DNA from: Burhinus oedicnemus
Taxonomy: Eukaryota > Chordata > Aves > Charadriiformes > Burhinidae
NCBI GenBank assembly: GCA_008921705.1
Contig: VFFE01009203.1
Span: 1,554,073-1,618,072, forward strand
Direction of reading: 5' to 3'
DNA length: 64,000 nt
The notes under the pieces were generated by a model. That model was not told where the DNA came from. It saw only the letters and a list, made by a program, of their open reading frames with translations, and ran no database searches. Each line of letters opens with the position of its first letter. The first letter of the stretch is position 1. The translations under genes and the position numbers were made by a program. Positions 49,801 to 62,500 of this stretch are shown here, in pieces.

Positions 49801-52593
49801 ATTGTCTCAAGACTAAGTAATACAGGCTAGATTCAGAATATCATCCAAGAATGAATACTCGCTAATACCTTAAAATGAGAGTTTCTACCTGTCTGCATTG
49901 TTTAGATCTTGTAGGCAATTCCTCTCCCCCATCCCCACCTAGTGGAGCTCTTAACATTTAATGTTAGAGTGAACTAAAGGAGAAGGGGAAAAAAAAAATA
50001 AAAAACCACAAAACAGCTCCCCCCAAAAAACCCCAGCATTCAAATACTGTCAGTCAGAAGCTGTAAAATACTTGAACCTTAAGTTAGAAATTGCACCAAT
50101 TCACCATCACGTTAGATCTGATTTCAAGCTTCTCAAAAGCAAATACTTTTGTTTCAATTATGACAACTAAAACTGACTGCAATAATACTGGACCCATTTC
50201 TAAGTCGATACTACCGTAGTAATGAATAGACTGATTTAATATACCAAAAAGTCAGTGATTTTCCTTCACAGTTACAGTAAGCATGGTTAGCAGCAATATT
50301 CTCTATTATTTATTGTTAGTAGCATCTACAAGCCTGTTCTGACATAATTTTGTACTAGACACAAACCCGCATCATCATCTTGGTCAAATTTAACTTGCAT
50401 TCCTTTCAAGGCCAACAGAAGCATTTATTTACCCCTCAAGTTGAACAGGAACACAACCTGCTGCAGCATCAATGACACAGACAGATGGAAAAACATGTTC
50501 TGAAGAGTATGACCACTTTTCCCCCTGCTCAGTAAGTTTTTTGGTTTTCCCTTATAGTTTCGGCTTTTGATACAGACAAATTAGAAAAGCAGAAGCAAGC
50601 AAGAAAGAAGTTGATTACAAGCAACTTGCGCGTGCTTATAGTGTTTTACTCACCAAAAACCTTCTGTAATATTCCAATGGTTCCACTGTTCTAAAACAAA
50701 TAGAAAGAGAAGTTCACATGCAGGCTCCAAAGTAGGTAAGAGAGAGCAAAAAAGATCAGCAAGAGAATCAGGATGACCAGCAAAGCTGCTTAGCAATACG
50801 GTTACAGATAGATGAGGAAACTCTAAACGGATCTAAGAAAAAAATGTTTTCCTACATTCACTTCCAAAACGCTTCTTCCTTACAACGAACCTGCCTGCAC
50901 ATACACCTAACAAAAAGTACTAGCTTTCACCTCAATAACCTTGACTATTAGTTTTAATTCAAAAGGAGTGCTTATTGAGACAAGGGTGTAGAATGTTTTT
51001 CAAGAAATGCAGAAATGGTAATTTTATTACAGTGTCTGAAATATCTGTTAGTTCAAAGAACTGCATTCAGATGTATAAAATGGTTTAAAATAATTTTACA
51101 GTCTTGCAATGTTACAATTTTTCTTAGAATCTTTAAGAATATAAAATTAAGAAATATGCTTCATGCAGTGCTTCAGTTGAGAAATAATTAATGTTTATTA
51201 TTAATTATATACTACTAACAGCATTTCCGTATTAGTATTTTAAGCAGAGAACATTAAAGTAAAAAAAAAAACCTCATAAAAGCGTCATTACTATTTGAAC
51301 AAAGCCTTCTCAGTTTTGTTAGAATAAGCGCTTTGGGGGTAGGGGGGATAACTGGAAAAGGCAAGTTTTCCCAAATGCAAACTAACATATAGCAACACAG
51401 AGATATCACAACTCATGATGGCAAGCATGAATTAACCCCCACTGGTTCCCCATTTGCGGGTCCTCTACTACTGGTTTTTAACCCAAACACATGGCCTGTT
51501 CTCTTCCAATTCATGTAAGAGCACTTGCTAAACCTTGTTTCACACATTTAAGCTGTAAATCTGGAAGAAGCAAGGACACTGGAACAGGTTGCCCAGAGAA
51601 GCTGGGGATGCCCCATCACTGGAAGTGTCCAAGGTCAGGCTGGACAGGGCTTTGAGTAACCTGATAGACCAAAAGATGTCCCTGCCCATGGCAGGTGGAG
51701 TTGGACTAGGTGATCTTTGAAGGTCCCTTCCAACCCAAACCATTCCACGATTCTAAAAGGAGCAGTTATAAACGGGAAGCCACTGTATTTCCTACTGTTT
51801 TAAGCTCCTTGTAATGCTTCGCTACACTCGTTCTGCCTGTACCTCTTCCCTTCGGCAGAGAAGGCTGTCCTCCCCCCCTTCTAATACCCCAGCAACCATG
51901 GCACGGTTCAGGCTGGTGGGGCCTCCGGAGGGTGTCGGGTCCAACTCCTCACCCAAACCAGGCCCACACAGAGCAGCCAGATCGCTCAGGGCCTTGTCCG
52001 ACTGCAGTGCCTGTGAGGATGGAGATACCACAGCCTCCCTGGCTGACCACCAGGACTTCCCCCCCTCTACTCAGAATCACCTTTCAACCTGTAACCACGG
52101 TCTGTCTCTTCTGTCTTCTCCACACCTCACCCTATTACGTAGCTCAAGGCCTTCCTGATCTCTGCGCCTGGCCGTGCCTTTTTAAGCCTGAAAAACCCAG
52201 CTCGCTCAGCACATGTCGGGGCTCCAGCCCCCTGACAGCTCCCCCCGGGACTGTCCCCACACCTTTCCTGTGCCGGGATGCCCCAAAGCCCCAGATCACA
52301 CGGCAGCGGGAAACGGTAGCGGGAAACAGCACCGTAAAGAAAATAACAGTAAAAGACAATACCGCGGAGCCCGCCCCCCCGGGCCCACGCTGCTGGAGAC
52401 GACGCAGGGCCGCGGCGGTAACGGGGTAAAGGCCCCAACGGCCCCCGCGGCGCTGCCTGGGCCCTCAGGAGCGGGCAGAGGGGCCGCCCGGCCGCCCGCC
52501 ACAGGGGACGAGGAGCGGACAGGACACCCCAGCGCCGTCCAAGCGGGGGATAAGGGACGCCAGGCCCATTACTTACTTGAAAGCTGTCGCCAT
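40854..52593 (-). CDS. EXOSC8: Exosome complex component RRP43 (11 coding exons)
   Basis: EXOSC8 is a subunit of the RNase PH-like hexameric ring of the RNA exosome (3'-5' RNA processing and decay, nucleus and cytoplasm); it is known to be non-catalytic and to pair with EXOSC5. Exons in transcript order: 52593-52577, 50690-50654, 49538-49475, 47670-47597, 47027-46982, 45936-45831, 45743-45698, 45444-45348, 44348-44228, 41563-41457, 40969-40854. They sum to 831 nt, 276 residues plus stop, the same length as the human protein as I recall it. Landmarks: [20 protein letters not shown] near the start, [60 protein letters not shown] and [18 protein letters not shown] near the end. One intron is GC-AG. 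Phases agree at every junction. Confidence 0.96.
41215..41290 (-). mobile_element. CR1 3'-end fragment
   Basis: The plus strand reads TAATAGAATAGACTATTTCA and then GCTGGAAGGGACCTACAACA, the reversed tail of a CR1-family element. It lies in EXOSC8 intron 10. Confidence 0.75.
41564..44227 (-). other. EXOSC8 intron 9
   Basis: This 2.7-kb intron contains an (AAAAT)n tract (42258-42285). A less AT-rich segment (about 42640-42930) with frames open on + has no recognisable protein. No mobile element could be identified with confidence. Confidence 0.55.
42258..42285. repeat. (AAAAT)n microsatellite
   Basis: A short array of AAAAT units on the plus strand in EXOSC8 intron 9. Confidence 0.85.
47671..49474 (-). 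other. EXOSC8 intron 3 (GC-AG)
   Basis: This 1.8-kb intron is about half filled by an old CR1 copy in the same orientation as the gene. The part from 48850 to 49470 has no recognised element. Confidence 0.7.
47850..48842 (-). mobile_element. CR1 LINE, about 1 kb, older and frame-broken
   Basis: The plus strand begins with reversed terminal repeats (AATCACGCAGAATCACGCAG) and runs through the standard order of CR1 segments to the equivalent of GGACCCACTATTGATCCCTG. Minus-strand frames show shared motifs ([35 protein letters not shown]) split over several frames. It is a different, more diverged copy than those in SUPT20H. Confidence 0.92.
49475..49538 (-). CDS. EXOSC8: EXOSC8 exon 3, ending at a GC donor
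   Basis: It encodes [20 protein letters not shown] and the first base of a Gly. The next exon continues in phase only if the donor is ATAG|GCAAGT, a GC 5' splice site with otherwise good consensus. No GT donor nearby preserves both the frame and the conserved protein. Confidence 0.88.
51568..51760 (+). mobile_element. CR1 3'-end fragment
   Basis: It contains CTGGAACAGGTTGCCCAGAG, GGATGCCCCATCACTGGAAG, GTTGGACTAGGTGATCTTTG and AGGTCCCTTCCAACCCAAAC, then a CR1-like terminus (CCACGATTCT). It lies antisense to EXOSC8. Confidence 0.92.
51895..52240 (-). mobile_element. Degraded CR1 remnant next to the bidirectional promoter
   Basis: On the plus strand the order of segments follows a reversed CR1 3' region: CACGGTTCAGGCTGGTGGGG, GGGTCCAACTCCTCACCCAA, CTCAGGGCCTTGTCCGACTG, GATGGAGATACCACAGCCTC, and later GGGGCTCCAGCCCCCTGACA. 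Divergence is high and the distal limit is uncertain. Confidence 0.6.
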
Positions 52594-53530
52594 GGCGAGG
52601 GCGCTGACGGTCCCGGATGTGCTACCGCCTCGTGACCCGGCCGGGCCGGAAGCTTTTACCGTCGGCGGCAATCGGGGCGGCGGCGCTGGCGGGCCCCTGC
52701 CGCCGGGAGGCGCCGGCGGCTGCCAGCGCCGCTCGCCGGGCCCGTCTTGGCGGCGGGCGGTTGAGGCGAGCGCTTCCGCGTCGCTGTCGCTGCGCCATAG
52801 GGCGCCGCTGCCCTCCGCGGGCTATGGCGCTGCCGCTGTCCCTGCCCGAAGCCGCGGCGGTGCTGGCCTCCCTGGCCGCCCTCCTCCTTCTCCTGGTGAG
52901 AGCCTCGCCGCGGGGCCACCCTGGCCCCGGCCCCGGCCCCGCTGCGTGGGGCGGGGGCGGCGGGTGGCCCCGGGCCTGCTGAGGGCTGTGCTTGTACGTG
53001 GTTTTACGCGGGGAACGTGTTTTCGCAAGGCGTGGGGGTGCAACGCTTTGCCAGCGGGGTTAAAATGGAGCGTTTCAGGCTTACAGCGCGGCTTGTGAAA
53101 TAGTCCTGGTAACGCGCTGTCAGGGTGACCGCTCGGTGGGGTCCCGCATGCTTTTGACTGACTGAAATGCCGTGCGGGCTGGAGGAGTTTGGCAGCTGGA
53201 AAGTGAAATTCTGCTGCCCGTCAGCAGTACCGCGGATGCGGAGTGCCCCGGTAGAAGTACTCCAACCCCCGAGTTCTGTTAGATGCGTTTTAGCCGTGCG
53301 CCAAAGTGATCAGGGCGGCGGTGTTGCCGGCAGGGCTGGCTGGCTGGTCCCGAGGAGCGCCCCTCGCCGCCGTGGCTGTGCGCGGGATCGGCGGCAGCTC
53401 GTGTGGCAGACGGGGCTTGGGGAGGGGGCAGCTTTGGAGGCGTCTGCGTGCTTTGCGGTGCAAGACGGCAACAAGCCAAGGGGGCCGACGGTGGTCAGAG
53501 GAGGTGGAGTGGGGCAGTCAGATGGCACGA
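52240..53530. promoter_or_regulatory. CpG island with bidirectional EXOSC8/ALG5 promoter
   Basis: A CpG-dense block contains both start codons, EXOSC8 at 52593 (-) and ALG5 at 52824 (+), 230 bp apart. Between them are an ETS-type CCGGAAG (52646-52652), a CGTGAC element (52631-52636) and GC-rich boxes; no TATA box is seen. YY1-like ATGGCG cores cover both start codons. The genes are head to head in mammals too (established synteny), so shared promoter control is likely; exact start sites cannot be read from sequence. Confidence 0.85.
52577..52593 (-). CDS. EXOSC8: EXOSC8 first coding exon
   Basis: It contributes only 17 coding nucleotides (MATAF plus two bases of Lys), followed by a consensus donor GTAAGT. 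The start codon lies in CCATGGCGAC, both a strong initiation context and a YY1/TISU-like core, as found in short-leader housekeeping genes. Confidence 0.9.
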
Positions 53531-56500
53531 GATGGTTTTGGTCCTGTGTGATGTGCTCAGTAGATGAAGTGCTACGCTGCTGACCCACCTCGTTACTGAA
53601 AAATACTTGGTTGCCCCTTGTAGCACATTCAACAGCTACATAAACCTTTAATAGAATGCTCGACGTTTTTTCTCATTTCTTTTTCTTTTTCATCACAGAT
53701 TTGTATGATTGCTTATATAACTGCCATAAAAATGCCAGCGCTTCATCGACATGAAGAAGAGAAATTCTTCGTAAATGCTGAAGGCAGAAAAGAATCTGTA
53801 CCAAGTATACATGATCCCCCTACAAAGGAACTCTCTGTTGTTGTGCCTTCATACAATGAGGAAGACCGGTGTAAGATTTTTCTTGTTTTGAGAAAAAGAA
53901 GAAAATCTATCTGTTGTTACTCTAATAATGCAGAGGTCAGTTTATGTCAGCAGTAGATTCTCACAGGCCGGATTATGCGTCTGATTTTGGGCACGGTTTC
54001 CAGAAAACAGTCCAAGTGCATTGAATTTCAAAATTAAGGCACTGTGTAACTTTATTTCTGCTGCTAAAAATAGCACGGGGCACTTCTAAGAATCCTCTTT
54101 ATTTTAATGCAGTCCAGCAGAATGGCTGCTCGTTGGGACTGTAAATGCCGTAAGGCAAGAAGTAGAAAAAGACTTCTAAAATTGATTTGAGGGCTTCCCA
54201 TTCTGTAAACAACAGCAGCAGCTTCAGACAAGCAGAAAAAAGGATGATCTCATTGGTATCTCTTTGACTTTTGACTTGGCCATATATATGAGTACATGAT
54301 ACTAAAAAGTGAAGGCTTTCAGATGTGATAGAAATAACCAAGCTCTAAAGCTGTACTTGGAGTTGACATGGTAGCACGCGTTGTCATTCCTTTTGTTGCT
54401 GAGTGAAAATACTGAGTTGTTTGGGATTCCATTAAGAGAGATGTTGACAAATAAAATGTCTCTGGACATAAGGTAGGCCTGGCCCTTTCTCAAGTCCAGT
54501 GCATTCCTCAGTCCTGGTTCTTATACACCTATTTTCAGTAAACAAAGTCTTAATATACTTAATGTGATTTTCATTTAGTTGCCTCTCTCTTTGGAGGTAG
54601 AATAATCACCTGAGATGTGCTTAGGAATAAGCATAAACTGCAAAGACAACCATAAGGTTGAATGCCTTTCTAACCTCCAGATAAATCAGCTGCAAAAGTT
54701 ATGTCTCTTCTTTGGCTGAAGCATCATGGCCAGCAGCCTGAGTAAGAGAAGGCATGTTACTGACTAGTGTTAGGAGGTTGCCTTGTCTGTCAGCTTCCTT
54801 AAATAGATACAGTCAGAGCTGGTTTGCACAGTCGGTCATGGAGAATGATTTTTTTTCCTTTAATATTGAGTAGAGAGTTACATATTTCAAAATGGAAAGT
54901 TGGTTCTTTAAAAGAAATGTTTGATCTTGTCTTACATGTGTGATTTTTTTCATTGTTCTTTTTGCATTCAGAAAGGACAGGACTTAGAGTTGCAGGTGCT
55001 GAACTTCTTTACTGAAACTAGTGTTGTATGAATGAGGCAACTTGCTCAACTTAGCTTTGTGGTTGTTTTCAGCTTGCTTTTGCAGGTGCTTTTTGTGCTT
55101 TGCCTGTTACAATCTACTAACCTGACCTCCTCCACTTTTTCTCTAGTACCTCTTATGATGGATGAAGCTTTGGAATATCTAGAAAAAAGACAGGTATTTT
55201 CATTTTGCATTCCAAATTCATTGTCTTTGTATTACGTATAATAAGTCAGTGATCTGTTCACTTTGGGGTTTTTTTGTATGTGTTAAAACAGTATTACTTA
55301 TCCACTTAGTTAACGCTTCTGTCTTTTTATCAGTTATTTTTAGATTGAAGCCGGAAGGTGTTTTTAAATTAAGTAAAAATTTAATATACTACTATATGAT
55401 GAAAAATCTTTGTATGTGTGATATCTCTCCAAGACAGAGATTAAGGATTAACCATACATTTAACTTTCTAAAGTACATCCTGGTTTGTTCCAACAAGTTT
55501 TTTAAGCGTCTCTTCTTCATTAGGATTTTTACTCTTGGTAAGAAGCCCATTGTGAAGGTTTGTGGGTTTTGTTTTGTTTGGGTTTCCTTAACAGTGATGT
55601 TGTTCTGAGCTTACATCATTTACATCTAAATTGATTTTTCACATCTAGGTGGTAGCTGAGGAAAACTATGACAAGCTGAACAGGCGTCAAATACGGCAGA
55701 ATTCTTTAGTTATAATTGCCATCTTAACAAATTTAGTACATCATATTGGTGCTTGTCGGCAAACATGAATGAATTAAAATCTGCTAGGGAGAAAAGAATG
55801 CTGATGTTTGAAAGACCTACTACCTACTTAAGAAATTGGGTGAAATGCATTGTTTCTGTTTTTATTTTCAAGAAACGAGATCCTTCCTTCACTTACGAAG
55901 TAATAGTTGTTGATGATGGTAGTAAAGATCAAACCACAAAGGTAAGTTAAAGAGGTGTGTTACCAGGTAATCACAGGTATGGATTTTTGTACTGCATTTG
56001 TGAAGTATAACAATGTTTTGCTGTTACATTGTAGTACTTGAAGTAGTTGACAATTAAATTCACGTTTCTGAATACCTTCTGTCATTGTCCTGTATGCATT
56101 GTGGATGTCACATACATACATGCATACACATATGATTCTTTTGCAGATACTAGTATTCTTGATTGGCACCTGTAACAGCCATTTTCCTGCAGCTGAGATT
56201 CTGAAAATTCTAATCTTAACTTCAAGTAATTTGTTATGAAATATTCTACATGTGCATAGTGATGTGAATACAAACTTGAGGAAGCTAAAAAGCCTTTTAA
56301 AATAGCTGATTCATGCTGTGATTGACAGAATGACCAATACATCATATAGCTCTTTCCCATACCCTTCACGGCGTTGTTCATTTAAAAATCCCCATGCCAG
56401 CAGTAGTATTTTCAAAATAGTTCTGCATTCTTTTGCTTCGACTTTGATGTATATCACTGGAAGGGGAGGCTGGGCAACTTGAGGGGGTTTTTTACTACTG

Positions 56501-59500
56501 CTTGGAAGATGTTTGAATCAGCTGCTAAAATGAATGCTGCTTTTTCATTTACTTCCCTTAAGTTTGTCCAGTAAGGATTGCTCATATATACTTTTTGACT
56601 GCTTTGCATTCCTTGCAGTGTTATTTCTAACTGAGCGCACTATGGCCATGGGCCTCTGGACATACAAGGACTTGCGACAACCTTTAGAAAAAATTAGAGG
56701 AGAAAACTCATGCTTTCTCTTCCTCACAACATGGAACATAATGTGCACATCCCTGCAGTGTGAATGGGATTTTTAGATCACTGTGAATTTTTGTTTAAAA
56801 CCACAGATACCAGCAAGACAAGTGAGAAATAGGTAGCAGTAGTAGAAAATTCTTTTTCTTTGGTTAAACTATTAGTGTTAGTATAAAAGGTCTGTAATAG
56901 TATGATATAAATTATGTTAGTATTGATTTTTTTGACTTGGGTGAATGAGGTTTGGAATTGCTTGGGGGAGTATCTTGTTATTGAACATGACTAGCTTCTT
57001 CAGTGTTCTTGTGTTGACTGTGAACTGGTTTTTATTTTCCCAGACAGACTCCAGCAAACACAGGCAATGTATTTGTGCCAACTGAAGTGGTTATAGCTCT
57101 GTGCTATTAATTTTTTTTTAAAAAAGGGTGAGCAAATGTAAACTTCTATGTTGATTCCTGGTTTTGTTTTATGCTGGTTTTTTGTGTGTCTATCAGGTTG
57201 CAATGAAGTACTGCAAGAAATATGGAAGCGACAAAGTGCGAGTGCTTTCTTTGGTAAAAAATCGAGGGAAAGGAGGAGCAGTCAGGATGGTAATTGATAC
57301 TTTCATCTCCTTCTCTGTCTGAACTACCTGTGCCCAAATGTGCAGAAGATGGAGCTGCGCTGATTGACATTTTTAATTCAATATATTAACAAAATTTTTG
57401 TCAGAAAACTGAGTACAGGTTCTATAAATTAAGGCAAAAACTTGTGTCAAAACTTATTTTAGATCTTGGAAACAGTATTTTCTTGCCAGGAAAATCAATA
57501 ACAAGGAATTTTTTATATGAGAATTTGAAAGGGGGGAAAAAAAAGTTAGACCTGAACTTCATGTTCCTGTTAGTTCCACTTAGAAATAGGCTTGCATTTA
57601 AAAAAAAAACCAACAAACAAAACAAACAAACAAACCCAACTCAGACCCTTTACAGATTAAAGTAAAGCTTTTGTAGAGAAAATACAGGTAAATTTGCAAA
57701 TATTGCTTTCCAGGTCATAGTTGTGGTTTTATAAGCAGCTAATAAACAAACATTCTCATCCAGCAAAGTTTCTGTTTGCTGAAGCCCGCTGTTATCACCC
57801 ACGTTTGATCGTAGAACCAGCACAATTTAAGCTTTCCAGTATTTATTTGCACACGATATAAAATCATCACGTTCTAAAAATAAAATAACTGTTGCACATT
57901 CAGAAGGAACATTTTTTTTCCTAAGATTTTTTTACACCTTTTATGTAAAAGAGTAGTATTGTTTATGGGTTATCAGTGACTGTATCTGTATTTTAAGCTC
58001 TGTCTTTAATATGTCAATTTAATTTTTGTATGATACACAAATGACTATAGCAAATGGAGAAAACATGAAATTAGGAAGTGTGGAGGGATATAATTTTTAA
58101 GTTACTCCAAGAGAAGGAGAATGATTCTCTGTGTAATATAGTTTTGCACTGCAGAGTGTAGAGTGGGAGTATATACTACTGCTTCCTTGTCAGGTTTTTC
58201 TGAAGTCACCCGTGCTTGGTTATGACAGTCTGTGAAACCCACTGCTGATTGTTTTCCTGTCTGGACCCCTTCAAAAATTGTTAAATATCTGTGACCAAGA
58301 ATGTGGCAAAACAAGCTGTGACACCTGGTGCATTGCAAATCTTTTGCAGTGATACTGTGACTTAAGACTTATTTCTCAAAACTAATTTATCTCTTGAATT
58401 CTCTTGAAACAGTGTTAGGAAAAAATAGTACTGCATCCTCCTTTCCATAGCTGAAATGAGAAAGAAAAGCTATCCAGTGCAGTGGCCGCTGCTAATCAGT
58501 GCTTCTTTGTGCTCCCCTGTATAGCTGACCGTAGAAACTTTATGCCTCTCACGATTTTGGTTTGTAAAGCTTTTAGTTTGCAAGCTTCTCTGGAGAGGGA
58601 TTGTTAACGTTTCGTGTTCATGTATTGTCTGTCACTGTGGGACACTGCTCAGTGTGTGAAGGCTCTAGATGTTGTTAGAATATGAACTGAAAAATTGTTG
58701 TTAGTAGCAGAACATTGAGACTCACCTGTTGCATTGAATCTTGAGATACCACTGTTCTAATTACTACATTAGGTTTTTGCAGTGTCTTGCAGCTAGCTTA
58801 TGACAAAAACTGATTTCAAAGTTGTTGATTTTTATTGACTGTTTTGATTGCAGGGTGTATTTAGTTCTCGGGGGAAAAAAATTCTTATGGCTGATGCAGA
58901 TGGAGCTACAAAATTTGCAGATATTGAAAAAGTAGAAGAAGGTCTAAAAAGTCTTCAGCCATGGCCTGTGAGTATAAATTCTCATGTGTTCAGTTTCATA
59001 CGCATGCATACAGTTTGATTTCTGTAATTCTCTTCAACTTGAGTTCTTTGAGATCCAGTTGAAGATACAGGTGTAAGTGTGGAGACCTAGATGTAAGCTT
59101 AAAAGCTGCAAGAATGGGCCGTCAGGAGGTAGCTTCCACAGTGTTCTTGCCTCCTTTGCATTCACTTTGCCTATTTTGATGCAGTACATAATATTCTATT
59201 TACCATTCAACCTTTGAAGTTGTTCTACTCTGTATAAATACTATGTGTTGCCTACTCAGTTAAAAAACAATTTTTTCTTTGTTAACTGCTTTGTATTTTC
59301 TTTTTATCTGATGTCATCCTATATACCTTTAAGGATGCATCTTAATTTCACCCTATTTTATAGAGGTTCTCTTTTCTCAGAGTTGTTAGTTTAATGACAG
59401 TATTTGCAAGAACTTTTATTGTAAATACAAATTTAAAAACCTGTGGAGCAAGAGCTCCTCCCTGGATAGTCATTCTCCTTTGCGTGCTTGACTTGAAAGA

Positions 59501-62500
59501 ACTGAGGTTTATTTTCTGCTTAAATACAGAACAGTAAGATATTTGTACCTGGTTTCCTGAAATGCCAGACGCCATGTGCAGCCTTCCAGTGGGAGCTGCA
59601 AGGGATGTGCCTGTGTGAAGGTCTGCAAGCGCAGGACCACAAGAGCGGGAGCCGCCGGGCGGCGGTGTTTCCCTGACACTCTCCTCTACCGAGGTGGCAG
59701 CAGCTGCTGGTTCTCCCGTATCAGTCCCACACGCTCAAATACAGCAGATGTAAAAGATTTTGCGTGAGAAGTAGTAACTTGAGAATAATGTTAAACCTTT
59801 TTCTTTTGATCACATCTTTTGATTTGAGATTATATTTTTGGCTGATACCACAGCATTTTTTTTGTTTGAACGTGCATCAGTGCAACAAGTACTTTATTCT
59901 GTTATCCCTTCCACACTGCAGTATTTAGGGAAAACATAGATTATGTAACATTAAGTTCCTAGGACTGCTGAATGCTTATCTGTGCTATTTAACACAGTTA
60001 CTGTATGCATACCTCAGAGGAACAATGTAAGCTAAACCAGACCTGAATAAAATGCAGCAATTTATGTGCACCATATGCAAAATGTAATAAACTTTAGATG
60101 ATCTATTAATTGTAGAAAAGATTGATTTTAACCTCAGAATCTAGCAGTAGAAAAAGTGCAGCTACAGGAAGCAGAACAGTATACTGCTTTGAAGTTTTTT
60201 ATTATACAGTTCTCAACACAAGATTCCACTGATTCAGAAAATGTTAGTTTAAGTAATAACTCTTTAATTTGTATTCCTGTGCAGAACCAGATGGCTATTT
60301 CCTGTGGTTCTAGAGCTCATCTGGAGAAGGACTCAATAGCAAAGGTTTGTTTCCATTTCCTGATGTGTACTAATGCTCAAATATTTCCACTATTTGATTC
60401 CGCTCCACAGATTTTACAATCAAATAATCAATATTTGTAAAATAATGGAAGCTAAAAAGTAGGAAAAGCTTGTTATTAAGTGTAGCGTACGCTCCACCAT
60501 ATGCAAAGGATGTGTTCTAGATTTCAGGCACTTTGAACTGGTGTCAGTTAGTGTTCCAATTTATGGATTTAATTTTCCTAGTTAAGAACATCTTACAAGC
60601 TGAACTTCTGATCCCTGACAGAATTGGTAGTTAGTACACAGTACTGGGGCTGGAGTGGAAGGTAACTGATGAGTTTATTGTTACTGATTCCTTTCCAGTT
60701 CAAGAGCTTGATCTGCAGATATTGAAACCTATTTAAAATGACTTAGGGATAATTAGCAGCAAACTGTTTGAAGAGTATCTCAATTCATGGGAAAGTACTG
60801 TAGTTTATTACTCATAGTAAGATTTTTGAGTTTTGAACACACAGTACTGTTCTGTGTGTGGCTCTTGCGGAATAAACAGTGATGCATAGGCGCACAGTCT
60901 TATCTTGCATCTGGTTTTCTGATGTCTTGGCAGACGGTAGTTGACAAAGCACAGGCATGGAACTTGTATTGCAACAGACGCGTTGCTGGACTAATTTTTT
61001 CAGCATCAGTGGATGTGCTCATCATGTTGAATGTTCTCAAGAGTAAGCTTTGTTTATATTGATGTTTAATAGTTGAATTTCTAAATGTATACACAACTAC
61101 TAAAATGGTTAGAAAAGTTCCAAAGAAGTTACACTGGTAATATTCAGCCCCTGGTAGATCTTTAATATTTTTCTTGTGGTTTATCAGGTAGTATTGGAGT
61201 GGCTCGCTGGAAAGAGTCCTTGTAAACACTGCTGTGTGTGTTAGCATCCTCACAAAAAAAAACCAAAACAAAACCAATTCCAATTCCAAAACTTTCATCA
61301 TTATCAGAAATTAGGATAAATCTTTGACGTGGTACTTGCATGCTTGTAGCACAGAATATACCATTTGCAGTTATTTGTTAGCTGCGCAGCCAGTGTATCC
61401 TGGAAGTGTTGGTAGTACAGGGAGACCATGTAGCTGACAAATTTGAGCCCAGAAAAAATGCTTCATTGTGTGGTCAGATACTGAATATAGATAAACTTTC
61501 TTCAGTGCCTTCATACTTCTTCTCATCTTTGAAGGTCTGGCTACATGAGGGAGAGGAATTGGAACAGCACTTTATCTTTTAACGCAAAAGTACAATTTTT
61601 AGGATGTGTCCATTCCTTGCTTCCTGTTTCTCCCCATATTTCTGACTTTTTGATAAAGGAATCGCCAGCTGGTGAGGTAGTACTGCTCTGTTTGAAATAT
61701 GTAGCACGTTTCATCACCCAGCTGTTCCTGGACTGGAAAGACTGCCTTTATCACTTTGGGAAGAGACTGTTGTGTAGTGCAATAGGTATAAAAAAAATTG
61801 CAGAACAATCTTTGAGAAGTTGGGATTTCTCTGGTCTTAGTGGCATCTAAAACAGTAGAACGAAGCTGTGATAAGCAGCTGTATGGGATTTATTAAGACC
61901 AGAACTTCACCTTTAAATTCAGTCGCAAGACATCAAGAATTCTGTTCTGCCTCCAGAATTGTTAATGTACTTTAATGAATCCATAGTATGGCATGCATAA
62001 GTAGTCTTGGGAATGATGAACGTAACCCAGGAACTCCTCTTTGTAAAGTAAGTGCACAGTTTCACTGGCTGACAGTCATGCAGCCTCTTAGAGCTTCCCT
62101 TTTGGGACTTGTGTTCTTCGTCACACAGTGGTTCACCTTCACCAAAACAGCCAAAGAATCCACACCAGATCCACCATTAGCCTAGGCCTAGAGCACTTTT
62201 CTGAGAGGCACAAGCTATGAATTTGAATTTCCTCAAGCCAAAGGCTATTCCATAATAAGCTGTGCTTCTTCTCATTTTTCAAGTGAAGTTTGAAATTATT
62301 AGCTTTAAAGGAATCTCTTATCACCCAGAGATACTTACCAGTTAAATTGTTGGCTCCTAAACATTTTGCGTGGTATTTGGCTTGCAGTCTTAGATACAAT
62401 CACTTAAATTGAGCTTACAGCTAGCAGTGAGTTCAGAAGTGATTTGTGGATCAGAGTTCTAGTTGGTTAGGAGCTGTCTTGAATAAAAGACTAGGAGGGA

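Larger units (their letters stand above)
50691..52576 (-). other. EXOSC8 intron 1
   Basis: This 1.9-kb intron has AT-rich sequence at its 3' part, two CR1-derived segments (51568-51760 on + and about 51895-52240 on -) and the edge of the CpG island next to exon 1. Confidence 0.65.

Noticed and set aside
51822..53590. Several 70-173 codon frames on both strands around the second CpG island
   Set aside because: They overlap each other, the two real first exons and a degraded CR1. The only frames that continue a conserved protein are ALG5 from 52824 and EXOSC8 from 52593.
53861..53870. Alternative ALG5 exon 2 donor CCG|GTGTAA
   Set aside because: It would leave phase 2 and make the next exon read out of frame; CGGT|GTAAGA gives EEDRLPLMMDEA, matching the conserved protein.
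55249..55608. A 119-codon frame in ALG5 intron 3
   Set aside because: The translation is hydrophobic and low in complexity, as expected from T-rich intron sequence, and it overlaps no conserved exon.
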